A stretch of 31,023 nt of DNA from a virus, in the IMG/VR virus record IMGVR_UViG_3300043172_000254, positions 1 to 31,023 of that record. One strand, given 5' to 3'. Position 1 is the stretch's first letter, and each line of letters begins with the position of its first letter. The translations under genes were made by a program, and so were the position numbers. Under the pieces are notes generated by a model. It saw only the letters and a program-made list of their open reading frames with translations, was not told where the DNA came from and did not search any database. Shown here in pieces: positions 1 through 4,913 of this stretch.

Positions 1-24
1 GGCTTTAAAATAATCCTCCTTTTA

Positions 25-56
25 TTTGCATATATGATATATACGATGTATATTTG
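25..56 (+). promoter_or_regulatory. Bacteroidetes-type promoter at the left edge
   Basis: TTTG at 25-28 and TATATTTG at 49-56 are separated by exactly 20 bases, a full match to the primary sigma factor consensus of Bacteroidetes (TTTG, 19-21 nt, TANNTTTG). The predicted transcript start near 62 leaves a leader of about 18 nt before the ATG at 80. It is the only perfect promoter found on the plus strand of the cassette region. It may therefore drive more than the first gene, like the common cassette promoter (Pc) of integrons. Confidence 0.7.
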
Positions 57-79
57 TAGAGAATTTAAAACTTATTGAT

Positions 80-262
80 ATGTACACAGTAACACTTTAC
101 GACAAATTTAACACTGACATTATTAAAACTATTAGTAATTCTAGTGAAATATTAGCTGAAAACCATTTTAATATATGGCTAAAAGATGATGCTTGCAATG
201 GAGAAACATTAGCAATATATGACGGTGAAAAATGTATTAAAAGTATAATTGTAAGGAAATGA
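80..262 (+). CDS. Hypothetical protein (60 aa)
   Basis: This small soluble protein is not recognised. It is mostly beta-type sequence with alternating hydrophobic residues at both ends (MYTVTLYDKF, CIKSIIVRK) and two cysteines. It sits about 18 nt after the expected start of a perfect promoter, and its stop overlaps the next start as ATGA (259-262), so the two genes are probably translated together. It could be the toxin-side or accessory partner of the helical protein that follows, but nothing in the sequence proves that. Confidence 0.6.
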   Translation: MYTVTLYDKFNTDIIKTISNSSEILAENHFNIWLKDDACNGETLAIYDGEKCIKSIIVRK

Positions 263-393
263 GAAAACTAATTGACATACCAGAAGAAAACAAAGTACTT
301 GAAAAGCTTCAAATACTTGCAGTAAAAGCAAAGAAAGACCTTAAAAATTATATACAGGACTTGCTTATAGAACACGTGCGGGGGCAAAAATAA
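259..393 (+). CDS. Small helical protein, possibly ribbon-helix-helix type (44 aa)
   Basis: The start is set by a 4-nt ATGA overlap with the gene before it. The product begins with a short strand-like stretch (MRKLIDIPEE) followed by two amphipathic helices (VLEKLQILAVKAKKDL and NYIQDLLIEHVR). This resembles short ribbon-helix-helix DNA-binding proteins such as antitoxins, but there is no diagnostic residue. The stop is followed at once by ACCTAAC (401-407), a perfect RYYYAAC-type box, so the gene ends where a cassette gene would end. The two-gene arrangement fits a toxin-antitoxin pair, but the partner at 80-262 matches no toxin family known to me. Confidence 0.55.
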   Translation: MRKLIDIPEENKVLEKLQILAVKAKKDLKNYIQDLLIEHVRGQK

Positions 394-400
394 ACATTGC

Positions 401-443
401 ACCTAACGTTGTTGCTAAGTTTTGAATTTTAAACGATTATATT
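401..443 (+). repeat. Degenerate attC-like remnant
   Basis: ACCTAAC at 401-407 matches RYYYAAC exactly and continues as AACG-TTGTTGC, like the other cassette junctions. No matching GTTRRRY box or closing stem follows before the ATG at 444. This is either half of an attC site whose right side was lost, or a chance match. Confidence 0.35.
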
Positions 444-746
444 ATGAATATTAAAAAATTTGCTGAGAAAATTGCAGAATTGCATTACCCAAATAAACCT
501 AATGCAATAATTGACGAACCATACCGAAAGGTAAGAATGAAAACACTTGCAGAACAAATAGAACGTGAGTTTGAAATTTTAAATTTAGCTTTTGTTACAA
601 ATCTGGAAAATATTATAAAAGTTAAAATACGAGCTACGGGAACAGAAATATTTGTTAGATATGATATGCGACTTAATAGGTGGTGCAATGTAAATACTAA
701 ACCTAAACAATGGTATAAGCGCGAAGATATTGACTTTGGCGATTAA
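444..746 (+). CDS. Hypothetical protein (100 aa)
   Basis: This protein is not recognised. Residues 1-50 form a charged amphipathic helix region (FAEKIAELHY, MKTLAEQIEREFEILN); residues 55-90 look like a small beta domain (NIIKVKIRATGTEIFVRYDM) with several tryptophans near the C-terminus. It follows the degenerate junction at 401 and is followed by TTTGTAAC and another weak junction. Composition and spacing are those of a promoterless cassette gene. Confidence 0.6.
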   Translation: MNIKKFAEKIAELHYPNKPNAIIDEPYRKVRMKTLAEQIEREFEILNLAFVTNLENIIKVKIRATGTEIFVRYDMRLNRWCNVNTKPKQWYKREDIDFGD

Positions 747-757
747 ATATTTTCTTG

Positions 758-806
758 TTTGTAACGTATGGCTGTATGAGGCGTTTTGCCTTGCAAACTG
801 CACCGA
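758..806 (+). repeat. Degenerate attC-like junction
   Basis: TTTGTAAC (758-765) runs into AACG-TATGGCTGTATG, close to the shared left half of the clear sites. A small hairpin (AGGC, GTTTT loop, GCCT) follows. The expected right box (GTTACAAA-like or GTTAGCAA-like) is missing, and the neighbouring cassette ends do not pair here. It is probably a decayed site. Confidence 0.35.
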
Positions 807-845
807 AATAGATTAGAATTATAAACTTTAAATAACAATAAAATT

Positions 846-1037
846 ATGAACAAAGAGAGCAAAATGGCTTATGACAGCGTGTTAGCAAAGCGTAAAGCGA
901 AACGTGATGAACTAATACATAAGTTCTTTAAAAGAGAACCACTTAATTGGGTACGCAAAAGAGGTAATTATTACTACAGTACTGAGGAGGCTTATTTAGC
1001 AATAGATTATTACATTGAAACTGGGGTTGAACCTTAG
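846..1037 (+). CDS. Hypothetical basic protein (63 aa)
   Basis: This small basic protein is not recognised. It has a lysine/arginine-rich helix (SVLAKRKAKRDELIHKFFKR, residues 11-30) followed by an aromatic stretch (GNYYYSTEEAYLAIDYYIE, residues 40-58). An alternative ATG lies six codons in. The ORF ends just before the left box (GCTAAC, 1047-1052) of a large, well-folded attC-like element. The basic helix could bind nucleic acid, but no family is visible. Confidence 0.55.
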   Translation: MNKESKMAYDSVLAKRKAKRDELIHKFFKREPLNWVRKRGNYYYSTEEAYLAIDYYIETGVEP

Positions 1038-1046
1038 CGTATGTTT

Positions 1047-1190
1047 GCTAACGTTTGGGGCTATGTCTAGCCAAGCCCCTCCATTTTGCAAAAATGGATT
1101 AAAGGGGTTTGGTTGGATATAACCTATGTTAGAGCTACGTAGTTGTGAGCTAAACACTGCTCTCGCAAGTAACAGCCCCAAACGTTAGGG
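1047..1190 (+). repeat. attC-like site (about 144 bp)
   Basis: GCTAAC (1047-1052) and GTTAGGGC (1184-1191) bound the element. Inside, GTTTGGGGCT pairs perfectly with AGCCCCAAAC over 10 bp, as the L-box arm of an attC would. The terminal part holds a second hairpin: CCATTTT with AAAATGG, enclosed by CCAAGCCCCT with AGGGGTTTGG. Strong imperfect dyad symmetry with a large variable terminal structure is typical of long attC sites. The next cassette begins at 1185. Confidence 0.72.
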
Positions 1191-1226
1191 CTAATAGTCA
1201 ATACAAAGGAATTTAAAAAATTAATC

Positions 1227-1493
1227 ATGAGAAGAACATTAAAGAAGATTGCTATCAAGCAACAACGAAAAGAAGGTAAAAGGAATTTAGTAAAGAGCTT
1301 AAAACTTGTCAAAAAACAGCTTCGAGATAGCGCGAAGCGCGGTAAGTTAACATTGAGGTATCAGCATTTAGATAACTATTATGAAATATTTATAGTTTTA
1401 AGGTATTTACGGATACATAGCGATTTAAAGTTTGAATTTTACGGAAGCAATTCGAGTGAGTATATAGACTCTTGCGCGGTTTCCTGGGATTAA
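1227..1493 (+). CDS. Hypothetical basic protein in cassette 1185-1607 (88 aa)
   Basis: This protein is not recognised. Residues 1-40 are very rich in lysine and arginine (RRTLKKIAIKQQRKEGKR, then LVKSLKLVKKQLRDSAKRG) and probably helical; the second half is aromatic and beta-like (LDNYYEIFIVLRYL) with an acidic end. It is the only gene of a cassette whose ends pair over 14 of 14 bases. Such a charged N-terminus suggests RNA or DNA binding, but that is only a guess. Confidence 0.6.
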   Translation: MRRTLKKIAIKQQRKEGKRNLVKSLKLVKKQLRDSAKRGKLTLRYQHLDNYYEIFIVLRYLRIHSDLKFEFYGSNSSEYIDSCAVSWD

Positions 1494-1546
1494 TTTTTTA
1501 AATGGTTGGATTGAGTAGAGAGTGAGGCACGAGCGAACGCTATTAG

Positions 1547-1613
1547 CCCTAACGTTCTGTGTATGTTGTCGGATTTGCTCTTCGCAAATATGCAATATTA
1601 CACTTTGTTACCT
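1547..1613 (+). repeat. attC-like site, copy 1 of an identical 63-bp element
   Basis: The left box ends CCCTAAC (1547-1553) and the right box is GTTACCT (1607-1613). Between them GTGTA pairs with TACAC, TTG with CAA, and ATTTG with CAAAT around a CTCTTCG tip, with unpaired bases in the arm as in known attC sites. Bases 1551-1613 are identical to 3066-3128. Confidence 0.78.
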
Positions 1614-1657
1614 GCTTTGTTTTATTTTTTAGGGAGGGATTTTTTAAATTTAATTAT

Positions 1658-2434
1658 ATGAAAAAAGAAACGATTGCTGTATGGTTTAGTTGTGGTGCTG
1701 CAAGTGCAGTTGCGGCAAAATTGACAGTTGATAAATACAAAAACACTCACAATATTTTAATTGTGAACAACCCAGTAAAAGAAGAACACGAAGATAATTT
1801 GCGTTTTTTGAAAGATGTTGAGAAATGGCTTAATGAAAAATATTTTTGGTACAAAGTTTTTGGAATTAAAAAATACAGGATAGTAGAAGCTAAATGCAAA
1901 GAGTATCCGAGTGCTTCGATTGTAGATGTATTTGAAAAAAGAAAATATATTAGTGGAAGATTGGGCGCACCCTGCACAATGCTTTTAAAGAAACAAGCCA
2001 GATATGAATTTGAATTAAATAATAAAATTGACTGGCACGTATTAGGATTTACTTTTGATGAGAAAAATAGGCACGATAGATTTACAATGAATGAACGTGC
2101 AAATGTTTTACCTATACTTATTGAAGCTGAATTGACAAAAGGTAATTGCTTTGATATGCTTATTGAAAACAATATCAAATTACCTGAAATTTATAAACTT
2201 GGCTACCCTAATGCTAATTGTATTGGTTGCGTAAAAAGCCAAAGCCCTACATATTGGAATTTAGTTAGAAAAACATTTCCAGAAGTTTACGAACAAAGAG
2301 CAGAACAAAGCAGAAGGATAGGTTGTAAATTAGTGAAACGGAAAGGAGAAAGGATATTTTTAGATGAGTTACTTATCACTGATAAAGGTGGCAAAATACG
2401 CTCGTATGATTGTGGCATATTCTGTGATACTTAA
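1658..2434 (+). CDS. PAPS-reductase-like PP-loop ATPase, cassette gene (258 aa)
   Basis: This belongs to the adenine-nucleotide alpha-hydrolase (PP-loop) superfamily, in the branch annotated in phages and mobile elements as phosphoadenosine phosphosulfate reductase. The PP-loop is SCGAASAVAAKL (residues 11-22), a variant of SGGxDS. A family-type segment HEDNLRFLKDVEKWL follows (44-58), then GAPCTMLLKK (103-112), which resembles the CT...K motif of relatives. Paired cysteines at 188/191 (CIGC) and 252/256 (CGIFC) could hold a metal or Fe-S cluster. I start it at ATG 1658, because the upstream in-frame extension only translates the attC site. True sulfate assimilation is unlikely in this setting; adenylation or sulfur transfer to a nucleic acid is a more likely role, but substrate and partners are unknown. 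It is the sole gene of cassette 1608-2577. Confidence 0.82.
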   Translation: MKKETIAVWFSCGAASAVAAKLTVDKYKNTHNILIVNNPVKEEHEDNLRFLKDVEKWLNEKYFWYKVFGIKKYRIVEAKCKEYPSASIVDVFEKRKYISGRLGAPCTMLLKKQARYEFELNNKIDWHVLGFTFDEKNRHDRFTMNERANVLPILIEAELTKGNCFDMLIENNIKLPEIYKLGYPNANCIGCVKSQSPTYWNLVRKTFPEVYEQRAEQSRRIGCKLVKRKGERIFLDELLITDKGGKIRSYDCGIFCDT

Positions 2435-2488
2435 TTCTAAATGGTTTTGCAAAAACCAAAGCGCGAGGGCAAAAAAATAAAATATTGC

Positions 2489-2583
2489 AGGTAACGGTTT
2501 GTGTAAGATTTGAAGCACAACCACAAATGATGATTAATTGCATAAAGCCTTATATGTGCTTTTAATTTTACACTTTGTTATAG
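2489..2583 (+). repeat. attC-like site (95 bp)
   Basis: AGGTAAC (2489-2495, an exact RYYYAAC match apart from position 3) opens the site and GTTATAG (2577-2583) closes it. GTGTAA pairs with TTACAC, and AAGCACA pairs with TGTGCTT further up the arm, leaving a variable terminal loop of about 30 nt. The arm carries mismatched and extrahelical bases. Confidence 0.78.
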
Positions 2584-2603
2584 GGCGTTTATTTAAGGAT
2601 ATT

Positions 2604-2852
2604 ATGAAATGTCAAGTATGTAAAATTAAGGAAACAGCCCCAAATAGCATTGTGTGTGGGGATAAATGTAATAATGCAAGATTGGAAATATTAAGACTAA
2701 CAAACAAGTACACCCCAACAAACGGTTGTGATAATTGCTGGGGAGATTTACATCAAGGATGTACAGCAAAATGTAAAGAAGAAGGTAAACTGGCGCATGA
2801 GTTTGTTGATGAATTATATAACCTTGTGCGTGGGGTTTTAAATGCCCTATAA
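2604..2852 (+). CDS. Cysteine-rich, probably zinc-binding protein (82 aa)
   Basis: The product starts MKCQVCKIKE and carries cysteines in zinc-finger-like pairs: CQVC (3-6), C18 and C22, then CDNC (42-45) followed by C53 and C57. Two metal sites of four cysteines each are possible. The C-terminus is a helix (KLAHEFVDELYNLVRGVL). I chose ATG 2604 over an upstream in-frame ATG at 2538, which lies inside the attC site. The stop codon TAA falls inside the left attC box (CCCTATAAC), so gene and recombination site overlap. It is the sole gene of cassette 2578-2899. No precise family is recognised. Confidence 0.65.
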   Translation: MKCQVCKIKETAPNSIVCGDKCNNARLEILRLTNKYTPTNGCDNCWGDLHQGCTAKCKEEGKLAHEFVDELYNLVRGVLNAL

Positions 2853-2905
2853 CGGTTTGTGTATGTGCACACCCTCTTCGGGTTGCATATGACACTTTGT
2901 TATAG
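2847..2905 (+). repeat. attC-like site (59 bp)
   Basis: CTATAAC (2847-2853) and GTTATAG (2899-2905) are perfect complements. Within the arm GTGT pairs with ACAC, one G stays extrahelical, ATGTG pairs with CATAT (one wobble), and the tip is a CCC/GGG hairpin. The size and the single extrahelical base are those of a minimal attC. Confidence 0.82.
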
Positions 2906-2944
2906 GTTTTAAACCTACGGAATTAATAACTAAAATTTATAATT

Positions 2945-3052
2945 ATGTTTGGAATAATAGCATTAGGAGCAGCTTATTTAATAGTAAAAGTGCTTGATAA
3001 AAAAAGCGAGTATAAAACACCGAAAGGAAAACATAAGAACCGCTACAAGTAG
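2945..3052 (+). CDS. Small single-span membrane protein (35 aa)
   Basis: The product begins with one hydrophobic helix (MFGIIALGAAYLIVKVL) and ends in a strongly basic tail (KGKHKNRYK), which predicts an inner-membrane peptide with a cytoplasmic C-terminus. It is the only gene of the 223-bp cassette 2900-3122, whose ends pair at 18 of 20 positions. Peptides of this kind include toxins of type I systems and membrane-stress regulators; no family can be assigned. Confidence 0.5.
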   Translation: MFGIIALGAAYLIVKVLDKKSEYKTPKGKHKNRYK

Positions 3053-3061
3053 GTTTATTAC

Positions 3062-3128
3062 CTATAACGTTCTGTGTATGTTGTCGGATTTGCTCTTCGC
3101 AAATATGCAATATTACACTTTGTTACCT
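3062..3128 (+). repeat. attC-like site, copy 2 of the identical 63-bp element
   Basis: CTATAAC (3062-3068) opens and GTTACCT (3122-3128) closes the site. The 63 bases 3066-3128 equal 1551-1613 exactly, while the genes and outer cassette ends on either side differ. The fold is as described for copy 1. Confidence 0.82.
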
Positions 3129-3191
3129 TTAGTCTTTATTTTTTCTTGCGAGGGGTTCTTATCTTTTCTAATGTTAATTGAATGTTAACAA

Positions 3192-3255
3192 TAAGTATAT
3201 ACTTACATTATTATTGCAAAACACTTGACTTGTATTAAGTATATGCTTATCTTTA
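3192..3255 (+). promoter_or_regulatory. Cassette-borne promoter with twin palindromic operators
   Basis: A 14-bp perfect palindrome (TAAGTATATACTTA, 3192-3205) is repeated with one change at 3236-3249 (TAAGTATATGCTTA), 44 bp centre to centre. Between and overlapping them lies a Bacteroidetes-like promoter: TTG at 3225-3227, 20 nt, then TATCTTTA at 3248-3255 (last base differs from consensus). The second operator touches the -7 box, so a bound repressor would block it. The ATG at 3279 follows about 17 nt after the expected transcript start. Confidence 0.55.
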
Positions 3256-3278
3256 TGGTATAATTAAAAACAAACAAG

Positions 3279-3500
3279 ATGAGAATTTCAACAGAAAAAA
3301 TAAGCAACACAGAATACAAAGTAAGACCTACAAGTAAAAGATTTATCGGAATCATTTCATTTGTAAATTTAGACGAAGAAGAAAACAATTGGATTGTAGA
3401 TTTCAACTACGATAACGAATACGACAACAAAGAAGATGCAATCAGAGCAGCTAAATCAATAGTTACTTTGGAATGGGAAACAAAAGCAGGTTTATTATAA
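3279..3500 (+). CDS. Hypothetical protein, first gene of a three-gene cassette (73 aa)
   Basis: This protein is not recognised. It is a small mixed alpha/beta protein: strands in residues 1-40 (EYKVRPTSKR, FIGIISFVNL), an acidic middle (NYDNEYDNKEDAIRAAKSI) and a helix near the end. It lies directly behind the operator-promoter at 3192-3255 and is followed by a GNRA-capped hairpin. The cassette (3123-4242) is one of the few here with its own control region, which suggests the product must be regulated rather than read from an outside promoter. Confidence 0.6.
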   Translation: MRISTEKISNTEYKVRPTSKRFIGIISFVNLDEEENNWIVDFNYDNEYDNKEDAIRAAKSIVTLEWETKAGLL

Positions 3501-3507
3501 AAACAAC

Positions 3508-3521
3508 GGGGCGAAAGCCCC
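3508..3521 (+). terminator. GNRA-loop hairpin between cassette genes
   Basis: GGGGC and GCCCC close on a GAAA tetraloop between the genes ending at 3500 and starting at 3537. No T-run follows, so it is more likely an mRNA-stability or partial-attenuation element than a full terminator. Confidence 0.4.
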
Positions 3522-3536
3522 ACTAAACTTTCAATA

Positions 3537-3788
3537 ATGAATAATTCAGAACAACACCCAGAGGCGTGGGATTTCTACGAAGAGCAAGCTAGAAATATAT
3601 CTGACGAAAATTCTATTAATCATTTGGGAAACTATAGAATACCAAATCCAGACATGAGCGGAAAGTTTGTCTATGCAACTAACGTTGAAATACTTTGGCA
3701 AAAATTTATACGGGAATGGTATTCGATTGAATCCTTAAATGCCCCAACTGTTAGAGGCAAGATTCAATACATAACAAATAATTTTTAA
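3537..3788 (+). CDS. Hypothetical acidic protein (83 aa)
   Basis: This acidic, tryptophan-containing protein is not recognised (EAWDFYEEQARNISDEN near the start, ILWQKFIREWYSIESL near residues 51-66). No membrane span or signal peptide is seen. It is the second gene of the three-gene cassette, and its stop lies one base before the next ATG (3788/3790), so it is probably co-translated with the HTH-like protein that follows. Confidence 0.55.
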   Translation: MNNSEQHPEAWDFYEEQARNISDENSINHLGNYRIPNPDMSGKFVYATNVEILWQKFIREWYSIESLNAPTVRGKIQYITNNF

Positions 3789-3789
3789 T

Positions 3790-3963
3790 ATGAAGATTAA
3801 CAAACTTAAAAAAGAACTCGGAATATCAGATGCTGATATATCTGATTTTTTCGGATTAAAGAACGTACAAACTTACAGGTGTAGTAGCGCAAAGAAACGT
3901 TATGAAGCTGCACTTTGTTCTTTTTATGCTTTTGTAAAAAGCAACGCGGGAGGGCAAAAATAA
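3790..3963 (+). CDS. Small helix-turn-helix-like protein (57 aa)
   Basis: Residues 3-30 (INKLKKELGISDADISDFFG, then LKNVQTYR) read as a helix-turn-helix: a first helix, then ISDADISDFFGL as the turn region and LKNVQTYR as a possible recognition helix; residues 35-50 form a closing helix. It follows the previous stop by a single base and ends just before the left attC box. As the only likely DNA-binding protein of this cassette, it is the natural candidate to bind the two palindromes at 3192 and 3236. That link is inference. Confidence 0.5.
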   Translation: MKINKLKKELGISDADISDFFGLKNVQTYRCSSAKKRYEAALCSFYAFVKSNAGGQK

Positions 3964-3970
3964 ATATTAA

Positions 3971-4248
3971 AGGTAACGTTCTGTGTATGAATTGAAAATA
4001 AAACGGTTTGACAACCACAAAATTAAATAATATGGATAAAAAGTATTACCACCTAAAAGAAGGTGAAACAATTAAAGAAGGTGACGAGGTAGAAGTATCA
4101 AGTAGATATAACGATGATGCTAAGTGGCAAAAAACTATATGCGCAGGAGGTAAAGCACCGAACCCAAATTACATAGCTCATAGAATGTACAGGCGTTTGA
4201 TTACTGACGGAAGTTAGTTTTATTTTTTATTTATACACTTTGTTCTGT
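3971..4248 (+). repeat. attC-like site with a gene inside its terminal loop
   Basis: AGGTAAC (3971-3977) starts the site with the usual AACGTTCTGTGTATG, but the matching TACACTTTG^TT comes only at 4234-4244. The two arms still pair: GTGTAT with ATACAC, and AAAATAAAAC (about 3998-4007) with GTTTTATTTT (about 4217-4226), 10 of 10. The loop between them, roughly 210 nt, holds the 61-aa gene 4032-4217. Either the variable terminal structure has acquired a gene, or two sites have merged. Confidence 0.55.
4032..4217 (+). CDS. Hypothetical protein nested in an attC loop (61 aa)
   Basis: This small protein is not recognised. It has a KOW/SH3-like opening (YYHLKEGETIKEGDEVEVSS, residues 5-24), then WQKTICAGGKAP and an aromatic, basic end (YIAHRMYRRLITD). 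The pattern of glycines and short strands suggests a small beta barrel. The ATG at 4032 is preferred to 4008, which lies in the attC arm. The gene has no attC of its own, because both flanks are the two arms of one site. Confidence 0.55.
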   Translation: MDKKYYHLKEGETIKEGDEVEVSSRYNDDAKWQKTICAGGKAPNPNYIAHRMYRRLITDGS

Positions 4249-4295
4249 TTAGTTGCGCTCTTTACGTTTTGAATATTTGCGCAATTAAATTGAAC
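4242..4295 (+). other. Gene-less cassette body
   Basis: Cassette 4243-4410 has matching ends (4242-4258 with 4279-4295, 14/17) but only 20 bases between them and no reading frame. Practically the whole unit is recombination site. It may be a deletion product, or a cassette whose payload is the structured RNA itself. Confidence 0.5.
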
Positions 4296-4416
4296 GTACC
4301 GTGTATGTTTTGTACGGCATTATGACAAAAGTCATAGTTTATATAGAAAACTTAAATTAAATTTACAATATTATTAACAGGAACAAAGTAGTATGAAATA
4401 TTACACTTTGTTATAA
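4289..4416 (+). repeat. attC-like site (128 bp)
   Basis: The left side is ATTGAAC (4289-4295) then GTACCGTGTATG; the right side is ATTACACTTTG^TTATAA (R box 4410-4416). GTGTA pairs with TACAC. A separate hairpin, TATGAC-AAAA-GTCATA, lies in the terminal part. The left box is the least canonical of the clear sites. Confidence 0.62.
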
Positions 4417-4427
4417 ATTTTTTAATT

Positions 4428-4577
4428 ATGGTATCACTAATAGTTTATTTAATACTAATATGTACAAATGCGTATTTAGCTACACAAAGGAAGAATAAAG
4501 TGCGAGTATTTAACTTAATAGTAGTTGTGTTTATGGTTATAATGATGTTCTTTATAAAATGGGAATACCTCCCATAA
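4428..4577 (+). CDS. Small two-span membrane protein (49 aa)
   Basis: Two hydrophobic helices, VSLIVYLILICTNAYLA (2-18) and FNLIVVVFMVIMMFFI (28-43), flank a short basic loop (TQRKNKVR). The family is not recognised. The gene fills cassette 4411 onward, whose start and end pair at 17 of 21 positions; the ATG lies 17 nt from the cassette start. Tiny membrane proteins in cassettes may act at the envelope, for example in phage exclusion, but no direct evidence exists here. Confidence 0.5.
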   Translation: MVSLIVYLILICTNAYLATQRKNKVRVFNLIVVVFMVIMMFFIKWEYLP

Positions 4578-4584
4578 TTACATT

Positions 4585-4620
4585 ATTTATAACGTTGTGC
4601 TATCGTTACCTTTTGTCACA
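4585..4620 (+). repeat. Truncated last attC-like site
   Basis: ATTTATAAC (4585-4593) is the perfect partner of the start of its cassette. The usual AACG-TTGTG follows, and TTGTG could pair with CACAA at 4618-4622. No right-hand GTTRRRY box with a TACACTTTG arm follows. The array seems to break off here, at the edge of the phage region. Confidence 0.5.
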
Positions 4621-4635
4621 ATAATCTAATACACA

Positions 4636-4869
4636 ATGATTTACTACAAAAATAACCGTAATTGTTTTGCAGAAAGTTTGGAGTACGATACGTTTTATTT
4701 GCAGGTTTTGCAAATAGTGAAAGATAACTGGAAAAGAACCGGCAATGAACTACTTGGATTAAGTGATTCAAAAGTAAGTAGACTACTTTCAGGTAAGCAA
4801 AAAGATTTTAAAGCACTTGTAAAAATGTGTGAATTTATGAAGTTGGATTTTAGTTTTAAATTGTTTTAA
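4636..4869 (+). CDS. HTH (XRE-like) DNA-binding protein (77 aa)
   Basis: Residues 35-70 form a Cro/CI-like helix-turn-helix: NELLGLSDSKVSRLLSGKQK, then FKALVKMCEFMKL, where L-SDSKVSRLLSG is the turn and recognition helix. The N-terminal 30 residues are aromatic and helical. This resembles small CII/XRE-type phage regulators. It lies between the last broken attC and the terminator at 4866-4898, and is the first gene not enclosed by cassette ends. It could be the last cassette gene, or a phage regulator convergent with the late operon. Its target is unknown. Confidence 0.6.
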   Translation: MIYYKNNRNCFAESLEYDTFYLQVLQIVKDNWKRTGNELLGLSDSKVSRLLSGKQKDFKALVKMCEFMKLDFSFKLF

Positions 4870-4898
4870 AAAAGTCCGGAATGTAATATCCCGGACTT
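4866..4898 (-). terminator. Intrinsic terminator of the leftward late operon
   Basis: AAGTCCGG (4872-4879) and CCGGACTT (4891-4898) form an 8-bp stem with an 11-nt loop. On the minus strand the stem is followed by a T-run (six Ts counting those at the stem base), 17 nt after the last late gene ends at 4914. On the plus strand it lies 2 nt after the HTH gene, so it may also mark the end of rightward transcripts, but without a T-tract there. Confidence 0.75.
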
Positions 4899-4913
4899 AA
4901 CTAAACAGAAAAC

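Larger units (their letters stand above)
1..4620 (+). mobile_element. Integron-type gene cassette array without visible integrase (CALIN)
   Basis: Small plus-strand genes alternate with folded intergenic elements that resemble attC sites. In seven consecutive units the start is the reverse complement of the end: 1184-1197 with 1540-1553 (14/14), 1607-1615 with 2487-2495 (9/9), 2577-2591 with 2839-2853 (14/15), 2899-2918 with 3049-3068 (18/20), 3122-3130 with 3969-3977 (9/9), 4242-4258 with 4279-4295 (14/17) and 4410-4430 with 4573-4593 (17/21). Each pair has its own sequence, as expected when a cassette carries the TTRRRY half of its core site at one end and the matching RYYYAAC box at the other. 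Predicted cassettes are 1185-1607, 1608-2577, 2578-2899, 2900-3122, 3123-4242, 4243-4410 and 4411 onward. The three units left of 1184 are degenerate. No intI gene is present; by orientation it would lie left of base 1. Confidence 0.82.

Noticed and set aside
1559-1657. Longer N-terminus of the PP-loop protein
   Set aside because: These codons lie in the attC-like site and the PP-loop family starts close to the ATG at 1658.
1747-2178. Minus-strand 143-aa frame within the PP-loop gene
   Set aside because: Shadow of a recognised enzyme; low-complexity Phe/Ser/Leu composition.
1551-3128. 63-bp exact repeats as an insertion sequence or CRISPR
   Set aside because: No transposase, no target-site duplications; position and pairing fit cassette recombination sites.
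3225-3264. E. coli-type promoter TTGACT ... TATAAT
   Set aside because: The spacing is 28 nt instead of about 17; the Bacteroidetes pattern at the same place fits better.
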